DNA from: Oleiharenicola sp.
GTDB taxonomy: Bacteria; Verrucomicrobiota; Verrucomicrobiia; Opitutales; Opitutaceae
Assembly (NCBI GenBank): GCA_025363455.1
Contig: JANYDW010000017.1
Span: 1 to 57,295, forward strand
Reading direction: 5' to 3'
Length of the DNA: 57,295 nucleotides
The notes beneath the pieces were generated by a model. The model was not told where the DNA came from, ran no database searches, and saw only the letters and a program-made list of their open reading frames with translations. A program made the translations under genes and the position numbers. This document shows positions 50,596 to 57,295 of the stretch, in pieces; position 1 is the first letter of the stretch, and the number at the start of each line of letters is the position of its first letter.

Positions 50596-51222
50596 TTACA
50601 GCGCGGCGGTGTAGTTCTTCTCGGCCGCGTCCCAATCCACGACGTTCCAGAATGCAGTGATGTAGTCCGGGCGGCGGTTCTGGTAATTTAAGTAGTAGGC
50701 GTGCTCCCACACATCGAGGCCAATGACGGGCTTGCCCTCGATGCCGGCGACGGCCTTGCCCATCAGCGGGCTGTCCTGGTTGGCGGTCGAGCCGACGGCG
50801 AGTTTGCCGCCGTTGACGGTGAGCCAGGCCCAGCCGGAGCCGAAGCGCGTGGCGCCGGCCTTGGCGAAGTCTTCCTTGAACTTGGCGAAGCCGCCCAGCT
50901 CGGCGTCGATCGCCGCGGCGAGCTTGCCCTTCGGGGCGCCGCCCTTGCCCGGGCCCATGATGGTCCAGAAGAACGAATGATTGCTGTGGCCGCCGGCGTT
51001 GTTGCGCACGCCGCCCCGGATGGCCTCGGGCACCTTGGAGAGATCGGCGATCAATGCATTGACGTCGAGCGCCGCGAGAGCGGGCTGATCCTTCAGGAGA
51101 TTGGTAGCGTTGGTGATGTAAGCCTGGTGATGCTTGCCGTGATGGATTTCCATCGTCTTGGCATCGATGTGGGGCTCGAGGGCATTGGGTGCGTAGGGCA
51201 GTTTAGGGAGTTCGTAGGCCAT
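50596..51222 (-). CDS. sodA: Superoxide dismutase, Fe/Mn type
   Basis: 208 residues. It dismutates superoxide to peroxide and oxygen. Metal ligands are His in [14 protein letters not shown], His in [17 protein letters not shown], and Asp and His in [40 protein letters not shown] and the QDSPLMG stretch are typical. [10 protein letters not shown] leans toward the Mn-binding kind, but metal choice cannot be settled. No signal peptide, so cytoplasmic. Confidence 0.94.
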   Translation of the reverse strand: MAYELPKLPYAPNALEPHIDAKTMEIHHGKHHQAYITNATNLLKDQPALAALDVNALIADLSKVPEAIRGGVRNNAGGHSNHSFFWTIMGPGKGGAPKGKLAAAIDAELGGFAKFKEDFAKAGATRFGSGWAWLTVNGGKLAVGSTANQDSPLMGKAVAGIEGKPVIGLDVWEHAYYLNYQNRRPDYITAFWNVVDWDAAEKNYTAAL

Positions 51223-51302
51223 GGGATTCGTGGGTTAAAGGAACGTTCAAACTGGCACGGGTTGTTGCCAGCGTCAACTGTGGGCCTTGTCATCGGCTTG
51301 GC

Positions 51303-51356
51303 TGTAGGGCGGGATCGCCGATCCCGCCTCGGCCCGCAGAGACGCGGGCCCTCCAT
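51303..51356. repeat. GC-rich hairpin repeat (GTAGGGCG type)
   Basis: GTAGGGCGGGATCGCC GATCCCGCC and GGCCCGCAGAGACGCGGGCC give two consecutive small hairpins between sod and tadA. Related to 37035-37087 and 47441-47500. Confidence 0.6.
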
Positions 51357-51878
51357 TCAATCATCCGTCCGCTTCAGTTTGAAATAAGCCTGCAGCAAAT
51401 CCAGGCAGGGCTTGTCCAGCACGCCGCGCGTGATTTCGAGGTGATGGTTGACCTGGGGCAGGGCGTTGAGGTCGATCGCGCCGCCGAGGCAGCCCATCTT
51501 GGGATCGGACACGGCGAAAACCACGCGCTTCACGCGCGACATGAGCATCGCACCCGAGCACATCGGGCAGGGCTCCTTCGTGACATAGAGCGTGGCGTGG
51601 TTGAGCCGCCAGTCGCCGATGGCCTTGGCGGCCTGCCCCAGCGCCCGGATCTCGGCATGGGCCGTCGGATCACATGTGCTGTCGCGCTGGTTGTGCGCCG
51701 AGGCAATGACCTCGCCGCCCAGTTCGATCACCGCACCGATGGGCACCTCGTCCACTTTCCACGCATCGATGGCCAGATTGTAGGCCAGTTGCATGTAAAA
51801 CGCATCGTCCCGCTGCAGTTGCGAGGGGAAGATTTTTTCGAAGGGACAGGGCGGGGCGTTGCGGGTGGATTGGACCAT
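51357..51878 (-). CDS. tadA: tRNA-specific adenosine deaminase-like (TadA/cytidine deaminase family)
   Basis: 173 residues from ATG 51878. Zinc motif CDPTAHAEIRALGQAA (HAE with catalytic Glu) and TKEPCPMCSGAMLMSRVKRV (PCxxC). EVPIGAVIELGGEVIASAHN starts the domain. TadA edits A34 to inosine in tRNA-Arg; the family also holds guanine deaminases, and GCLGGAIDLNALPQVNHHLE is a region where they differ. The choice between the two is not settled. A longer frame to 51965 has no conserved residues. Confidence 0.82.
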   Translation of the reverse strand: MVQSTRNAPPCPFEKIFPSQLQRDDAFYMQLAYNLAIDAWKVDEVPIGAVIELGGEVIASAHNQRDSTCDPTAHAEIRALGQAAKAIGDWRLNHATLYVTKEPCPMCSGAMLMSRVKRVVFAVSDPKMGCLGGAIDLNALPQVNHHLEITRGVLDKPCLDLLQAYFKLKRTDD

Positions 51879-51982
51879 GCAGGGCGGGCAAAAACGACAG
51901 CCTTGACTTAGGACCGGTACTCCGGTGTTACAATGACCTTTTACGAGCATGAAGCACGCTGCCATTCCCTCCTCCCCGCACC

Positions 51983-52252
51983 ATGTCTGACGGCAAAGCC
52001 ATTGAAGTCGAAGGCAAGATCGTCACGGTGCTTCCCGGAACCATGTTTCGTGTGCAACTGACCAACGGGCACATTGTCCTGGCCCACATCTCGGGCAAGC
52101 TCCGCAAGCATTTCATCAAGATCGCCGCCGGTGACTCGGTCAAAATGGAGATGAGTCCCTACGACCTCGACAAGGCGCGCATCACCTTCCGCCTCCGTGA
52201 CACGTCCGCCCCGCCGCCGGTGCCGGGCGCGCGCCGCCAGTTCCGCCGCTGA
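51983..52252 (+). CDS. infA: Translation initiation factor IF-1
   Basis: 89 residues. OB-fold factor that binds the A site of the 30S subunit. [40 protein letters not shown] and [17 protein letters not shown] match IF-1. The C-terminal tail ([15 protein letters not shown]) extends about 15 residues beyond the usual 72. It stands apart from the ribosomal protein operons where infA often lies. It precedes xerD by 19 bases. Confidence 0.94.
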   Translation: MSDGKAIEVEGKIVTVLPGTMFRVQLTNGHIVLAHISGKLRKHFIKIAAGDSVKMEMSPYDLDKARITFRLRDTSAPPPVPGARRQFRR

Positions 52253-52271
52253 GTTTCGTTTCCGGCGCGCC

Positions 52272-53246
52272 ATGAAAACCGTGCGCAGCACCCGGCGGTC
52301 AAGGCTACCGCCGATGGCGCCCGTCCCGGCCGGTTTCGTCGACGCGATCGACGATTTTCTCGCCTACATCGAGCTGGAAAAGGGACTAGCCCGCAACACG
52401 GCCAAATCCTACGAGACCGATCTCAAGCAGGCCGGTCACTGCCTGAAGCGTCTCGGCGCCGCGAGCTGGGCCAAGGTCACTCCGAAACAACTCACCGGCT
52501 GGCTGCACTGGCTGAGCGACCAGAAGTTTAGCGCCTCGAGCCAGGCCCGCAAGCTCGCCGCCGTCCGCATGCTCTGCCGCTACCTCGTGCGCGAGCAAAA
52601 GCGCGAGGACGATCCGTCCGCGTTGCTCAGCGGCCCCAAGTTCCGCCGCAAGCTCCCGGAGACGCTGACCGGCGGCGAAATTGACCGGCTGCTCGCCGCC
52701 CCGTCAGGCGGCGATGCCTACTCGGTCCGCGACCGGGCGATGCTGGAGCTGTTTTACTCGAGCGGGCTGCGAATTTCCGAGCTGTGCGGGTTAAGCATCC
52801 AACAGGTGGACCTGGAGAACGGCTTTGTGCGCGTCTTCGGCAAGGGCGCGAAGGAGCGCGTCGTCCCGCTCGGGGCCAAGGCTCGCGATGCGGTGCAGGT
52901 TTACCTCGTTTCCGGCCGCCCGCGTTTGGTGAAGCCGCGCACGGGCGGCGAGCTGTTCCTGAGCGAGCGCGGCAAGGCGATCTCGCGAAAGACGCTTTGG
53001 GTGATCGTGAAGAAAAACGCGAAGCGCGCCGGCATCGAAAAGCCGGTGAAGCCGCACCTGCTGCGCCACTCCTTTGCCACTCACTTGCTCGGGGGCGGCG
53101 CCGATCTGCGCGCCATCCAGGAGATGCTCGGTCACGCCAGCATCGGCACCACCCAAATCTACACCGCGGTGGAATCGTCGCGGCTCCTGGATCAGCACGC
53201 GAAGCATCATCCGAGAAACAAGGCCAAGGCGCCGTTCAAGGGATGA
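52272..53246 (+). CDS. xerD: Tyrosine recombinase XerC/XerD
   Basis: 324 residues from ATG 52272; a second start at 52314 is possible. SAM-like N-terminal domain (AIDDFLAYIELEKGLARNTA, SYETDLKQAGHCLKRL). Catalytic Arg in YSSGLRISELCGLSIQQVDL, Lys in VFGKGAKERVVPLG, HLLRHSFATHLLGGGADLRA (His and Arg), LGHASIGTTQIYTAV (His and the nucleophile Tyr). It resolves chromosome dimers at dif. XerD is more likely than XerC, but not certain. Confidence 0.92.
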   Translation: MKTVRSTRRSRLPPMAPVPAGFVDAIDDFLAYIELEKGLARNTAKSYETDLKQAGHCLKRLGAASWAKVTPKQLTGWLHWLSDQKFSASSQARKLAAVRMLCRYLVREQKREDDPSALLSGPKFRRKLPETLTGGEIDRLLAAPSGGDAYSVRDRAMLELFYSSGLRISELCGLSIQQVDLENGFVRVFGKGAKERVVPLGAKARDAVQVYLVSGRPRLVKPRTGGELFLSERGKAISRKTLWVIVKKNAKRAGIEKPVKPHLLRHSFATHLLGGGADLRAIQEMLGHASIGTTQIYTAVESSRLLDQHAKHHPRNKAKAPFKG

Positions 53247-53292
53247 TCGAATCGCATCGGATCGTACGAATGGATATCAAACAATCGCCACC

Positions 53293-53375
53293 GTCATTCT
53301 GAGCGGAGCGAAGAATCCAAGGGGAAGGACGGGCGCATGCCACAAGCTTGGATCCTTCGCTCCACTCAGGATGAC
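53293..53375. repeat. GTCATTCTGAGC-type hairpin repeat
   Basis: GTCATTCTGAGCGGAGCGAA and GGATCCTTCGCTCCACTCAGG-then-ATGAC are inverted arms around about 35 bases. This repeat type is widespread in bacterial genomes (from memory). It lies 3' of xerD. Confidence 0.8.
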
Positions 53376-53462
53376 CGGAGCGGGAAGATGGATTGGTTTT
53401 CATCCGCGCCACCCGCGAAAGTGATTGTTAGCCTCCGGCCGGAATGTCATGGATTCCGGCCT

Positions 53463-54248
53463 ATGAGCGAATCGGCCAGACTGGCGGTGGTGACGGGAGC
53501 GAGCCGCGGCATCGGCCGCGAAATCGCGGTCACGCTGGCGCGGCAGGGCTGGGATATCGCTTTTTCTCACCTCGGCGACGCGAGCGAGGCCACGCAAACC
53601 GCCACCCTGATTGAGTCCACTGGCCGCAAGGCGCTTGGTCTGCGTTGCGATGTCGGCGTGAAAGACGAGGTGTGGGCATTCTACCAATCCGTCGTGACGA
53701 CCTTTGGCCGGGCACCGGACCTGCTGGTCAACAATGCCGGCATCCAGACCTGGGCGCCGCTACTGGAGCTGGCCGAGTCGGACTGGGACCGGGTTATCCG
53801 GACGAACTTGAAGGGATGTTTTCTCAACACGCAGCGGGCGGCGCAGTTAATGGTTGAGCACGGTATCCGCGGCTCGATCGTCAACCTTGGCTCTGCATGC
53901 AACAAGGTCGCGTTCCCGCGCCTCGTGGACTATACGGCGTCCAAGGGCGGCATCGAGCAGTTCACCAAGGTTTCGGCGACGGAACTCGGGCCGCATGGTA
54001 TCCGGGTCAATTGCGTGGCGCCGGGGGCGATCGAGCACGAGCGCACCAAGCTCGAAGCGCCCGATTACGCCGATACCTGGGCTGCGATCACTCCGCTCCA
54101 GAGGGTGGGGTCGACGGCCGACGTGGCCAAGGTCGTGCATTTTCTGGCCACGGACGCCGCCAGCTTTGTCACCGGTCAGACGATCTACGTAGATGGTGGG
54201 GCCTTCACGATGCCGAACTGGCCGTATCCGGGTGGGAAGAAGGGGTAG
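53463..54248 (+). CDS. SDR-family oxidoreductase
   Basis: 261 residues from ATG 53463 (MSESARLAVVTGASRGIGRE). NAD(P) site TGASRGIG, NNAG (LLVNNAGIQTWAPLLEL), catalytic Ser in VNLGSACNKVAFPRLVDY and YTASKGGIEQF (YxxxK). VNCVAPGAIEHERTKLE and FVTGQTIYVDGGAFT are SDR end signatures. Similar to FabG and glucose-1-dehydrogenases; substrate unknown. The open frame before 53463 is repeat sequence. Confidence 0.88.
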   Translation: MSESARLAVVTGASRGIGREIAVTLARQGWDIAFSHLGDASEATQTATLIESTGRKALGLRCDVGVKDEVWAFYQSVVTTFGRAPDLLVNNAGIQTWAPLLELAESDWDRVIRTNLKGCFLNTQRAAQLMVEHGIRGSIVNLGSACNKVAFPRLVDYTASKGGIEQFTKVSATELGPHGIRVNCVAPGAIEHERTKLEAPDYADTWAAITPLQRVGSTADVAKVVHFLATDAASFVTGQTIYVDGGAFTMPNWPYPGGKKG

Positions 54249-54271
54249 GGCGGGGGAATCGCGTTCCCGGG

Positions 54272-54375
54272 CAACACATCCCGCCCTTCGGGCGCCCCTC
54301 TCCAGAGGGGATCTTCGGCAATGTGTGTTTGAGTCCCCTCTGGAGAGGGGTGGCGCGAAGCGCCGGGGTGTGTCG
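54272..54375. repeat. About 105-base palindromic repeat (CACACCCC family), copy 2
   Basis: CAACACATCCCGCCC / GCGCCGGGGTGTGTCG outer arms with inner GCCCCTCTCCAGAGGGGA and TCCCCTCTGGAGAGGGG. Same architecture as 9379-9487. Confidence 0.8.
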
Positions 54376-54422
54376 GATTCAGCCCGTTTGGAAGCGCTCT
54401 TTTCCTGTAACCAGCCACCCGG

Positions 54423-56892
54423 TTGCCGGGTTATCAGATCGTGCACCCCCTGATTTCCCTGGCCGATCTTCGGCAAATCCTGCGCCGGCTCGCCCGCGAG
54501 CGTGGCTTTACCGCGACCGTTCTCCTCACTCTGGCCCTGTGCATCGGGGCCAACGTCGCCATCTATGCGGTGGTGGACGCCGTGCTGGTCCGTGCCCTGC
54601 CTTTTCCCGAGCCGGCCCGGCTGGTGACAACGGTCAATGCCTACCCGGGCGCCGGGGTCGAGCGTGCGGGCACCTCGCTGCCGAACTACTATGACCGCCG
54701 CGAGGCCATCAAGGCCTTCGCCTCCACCGCTATCTGGCAGGGGGGCAATGCCATCATCGGCGGCACAGGCTCGCCGCAGCGGGTCGAGCGCGACCGCGTG
54801 TCGCCGGAGTTTTTTGCCACCTTGGGCGTCCCGCTGGCCATGGGCCGCACTTTCTCCGAGGAGGAAATGTTCTACAAGGACAGCGCTCGGATGATCATCA
54901 CCGATGCCTTCTGGCGCAACCGGTTCAACGCCGACCCGCAGGTCCTCGGGAAGACCATGCTGGTGGACTCACTGCCGGTCACCGTCGTGGCCGTGCTGCC
55001 GCCGGGCTTCCACTACCTGTCGAGCAAGGCGCAGTTCTTTGTCCCGCTCGCCTCCAACGCCGACAACCGCAAGCCCGACCACCGCCACTCGAACAACATG
55101 TCGCTCGTCGCCCGCCTCACGCCGGACGCCAGCATCGCCGTCGCCCAGGCGCAGATCAACGCCCTCAACGCGCAGCAGATCAAGGACGATCCGTACGCCA
55201 GCCTGCTCAAGGGCGCGCGTTTCCGGACGGACGTCTTCTCGCTGCACGAGGATCATGTCCGCGAGATCAAGCCGATCCTGCTCCTTTTGCAGGGCGGCGT
55301 TTTCTTTTTGCTGCTGATCGGCGGGGTCAACCTCGTGAATCTCCTGCTGATCCGTACCAGCGGCCGGGCCAAGGAACTCGCCGTGCGCCAGGCGCTCGGC
55401 GCGGGGGCCGGGCACATCGCCGGGGAGGTGGTGCTGGAGACGGTGGTGCTCGCCCTCGTGGGCGGCCTGCTGGGCCTGGGGATCGGGGCCGTGGGCGTCC
55501 GGCTGCTGGCGGTCCTCGGCACCGACCGGCTCCCGCTCGGGGCCGACATCGTCTTCGACACCAGGCTGGCGCTGATCTCCCTCGGGGCGTCGGTCCTGCT
55601 CGGCCTGCTACTGGCGCTACCGATCATCTGGTTCAGCCTCCACGCCCGGCTCGCCTCGGTGCTGCACACCGAGTCGCGCGGCGGCACGGTCAGCCGTGCC
55701 GCGCACCGGGTACGCCATGGTTTCATTATCGCCCAAGTAGCGCTGGCCTTCGTGCTGCTCAGCGGCGCGGGCATGCTCGGCCTCAGCCTCCAACGGCTCA
55801 TCGCGACCTCACCCGGCTTCCGGCCGGAGCACGTCTTGACCGGCAAGGTCGCTCTGCCGTGGAAGGGCTATCCCGAGAATGCGCCGCGCCTGGCCTTCAT
55901 GGAACGTTTGCTCACTGAGCTGCGCGGCCAGCCGGGTGTGCTTGCGGCGGGCCTGACCTCGGGCCTGCCCATGGGTGGAAACATCGGCAACAATGCCACG
56001 GCGATCGAGGGCCAGGAGCCAGCTCCGGGCGAGACGATCAGGGCGCACTACGTTTCCTCGGCTGCGGGCGAATACTGGCAGGCCATGGGCATTCCGCTGA
56101 TCGAGGGCCGTTACCTCGAGGATGCCCGACAACCACCGCGACCTGAAGGTCTGCGTCGTGGACCAGGACTTCGCCAACCGCTACTGGCCGGGGAAGAGCG
56201 CGCTCGGCCGGCGCATTGCCAGCAACCCGAAATTTGAGGAGAAGAACGCCTGCACCATCGTCGGCGTGGTCGGCAACGTGAAGCAGACCGAGCTGGCTGA
56301 CACCAAGGCCCAAGGCGCCACTTACTTTCCCTTCAAGGGCAACTATACGCCGAACAATTTCTCGGTGGTGCTGCGTACCAGCCTGGACCCGGCGGCGCTC
56401 GCGCCGATGCTGCAAAAGCTCGTGCTCAAGCTCGACCCCGAGCTACCGGTGGACGAACTCAAGCCCATGCAAACGTGGATTGACGACAGCATGGTCGCGC
56501 GGCGTTCGCCCGCCCTGCTGGCGGGCATCTTTGCCGCCGTCGCACTGTTGCTGGCCGCCATCGGCACCTACGGTGTGCTGGCTTATGCCGTCAACCAGCG
56601 TCGCCGTGAAATCGGCGTGCGCATGGCCCTCGGAGCGCTGCCCAGCCAGGTGCTCGCGCAATTTCTCGGACTTGGTGCCAGGCTGCTGCTGGCCGGCATC
56701 GGCTTGGGCATGCTCGGCGCCTGGGGCGCGGGTCGCGCCATGCAAAACATTCTTTTCGGCGTCGGGGCCGTCCATGCGGGCGTGCTCGCGGCCGCGGCGG
56801 GCGTCATGCTGATCGTGGTTTTGCTGGCCACTTTCCTGCCGTCCCACCGCGCTTCCCGCGTCTCGCCGATCGAGGCTCTGCGGGATGACTAA
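54423..56892 (+). pseudogene. MacB/FtsX-type ABC permease (ADOP-like), broken by a +1 frameshift
   Basis: The first frame (54423 or GTG 54441 to about 56126) holds the N-terminal MacB periplasmic domain (LTLALCIGANVAIYAVVDAV, LPFPEPARLVTTVNAYPGAG), helices from QGGVFFLLLIGGVNLVNLLL and VLETVVLALVGGLLGLGIGA, and a middle FtsX block. The second frame resumes with DNHRDLKVCVVDQDFANRYW, then SPALLAGIFAAVALLLAAIG and RREIGVRMALGALPSQVLAQ to 56892. An extra C near 56126-56129 (GATGCCCGAC) separates the frames. Together they would be about 822 residues with two FtsX domains, the duplicated orphan permease type. No ATPase gene is adjacent. Confidence 0.85.
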
Positions 56893-56961
56893 GTCGTGTC
56901 TTTAAACCACTAATCCCACCGCTGAATACTGAGGCAGAAAAGAAACGATCTGGTTTAGCCA

Positions 56962-57159
56962 CTAATGCTTCGCCTACCGGCTGCGCTTTAAGATCCCCTT
57001 CGCCTAATCGGCTCCGGTCTTGGTTCCGGGGAGCGGCTAATCGCCGCTAAGAGCTGTAAAACTCGATTGTCCGTCGGCGATAAGCCGACCCCCGAAACCC
57101 ACTGTGGAGCCGATCAGGCGGAGCTCACAATGTAGCGCAGCCGTTAGGCGAAGCATTAG
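56962..57159. repeat. 198-base imperfect palindrome, MITE-like
   Basis: The outer arms (56962-56987 and 57134-57159) match at 25 of 26 positions as inverted copies; they carry GCTTCGCCTA and CGGCTGCGCT. Inner matches include GCCTAATCGGCTCC (57001 region) with GGAGCCGATCAGGC (57106 region). No gene lies inside. It may be a non-autonomous mobile element. Confidence 0.65.
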
Positions 57160-57295
57160 CAGGCTGCTGAAAAACCGCCCGATTTGAGCTTCTAGTGCTC
57201 CGCCGGGAGTTTTGGGGCCGCGAGCGCGAGCTGCGCGCCTGGTTTTCGCGTCGGTTTCGGCGCGGTCCGCACGCTTTGGCGGCGTTTTCTCGGTG
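57160..57295. mobile_element. Possible IS end, cut by the window
   Basis: AGGCTGCTGAAAAACCGCCC at 57161-57180 resembles the terminal inverted repeat of several IS families (IS1182/IS4-like, from memory). The remaining 115 bases have no recognised start of a transposase. Weak. Confidence 0.3.

Overview
The window is GC-rich, gene-dense DNA. Gene content points to a Gram-negative Verrucomicrobiota bacterium, most likely Opitutaceae (inference). It carries LPS export (lpt), Kdo (kdsC) and L-Ara4N lipid A (arn) genes together with HPr kinase, a eukaryote-like type II glutamine synthetase and many short intergenic hairpin repeats. The start is the tail of a GDP-fucose synthase gene. No rRNA, tRNA or CRISPR was seen. 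One ncRNA, the SRP RNA (ffs), lies just upstream of dnaX.

Layout. 1-7.4 kb, + strand: fcl tail, a DUF4870-type membrane protein, prfB with its +1 frameshift, an ATP-grasp-like protein and a large Sel1/coiled-coil/LysM protein. 7.5-11.1 kb: small accessory genes, including a tiny integrase-arm-like protein between two terminators, a DUF3500 protein, a YiiX-like peptidase and a higBA toxin-antitoxin pair. 11-24.5 kb, mostly - strand: sucCD; a CII-like regulator on +; a DUF885 peptidase; kdsC-lptC-lptA-lptB-hprK-rph; an mhqD/mhqO/marR-like quinone-stress cluster; rpiB; a lipoprotein; and a HAD gene broken by a stop codon. 24.5-31.3 kb: an EamA permease and the 2-oxoglutarate dehydrogenase operon sucA-odhB-lpd. 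31.5-36 kb: a SUI1 factor, metF, rlmN and an LptF/G permease.

36-44.4 kb: a complete L-Ara4N operon (arnT-arnB-arnC-formyltransferase-decarboxylase-arnD, with the two ArnA activities on separate genes), divergent from an ECF sigma/anti-sigma-like/periplasmic sensor cluster. 44.4-57.3 kb: ffs, dnaX with an A9 slippery site that opens a tau-like extension, a decayed toxin/DUF2283 pair, a fused kinase-PP2C protein, glnII behind a sigma-54-type promoter, a REP-type transposase flanked by 28 bp inverted repeats, sod, tadA, infA, xerD, an SDR and a frameshifted FtsX-type permease. The window ends in a 198 bp palindrome and a possible IS end.

The most unusual layer is intergenic. REP-like hairpins resembling those of Pseudomonas occur at least eight times, including one nested in another and one half-site inside a coding sequence. 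A second class of hairpin is built from iterated words of 6, 7, 8 or 9-10 nt, with a different word at each locus. Several of these sit between genes of the same operon.
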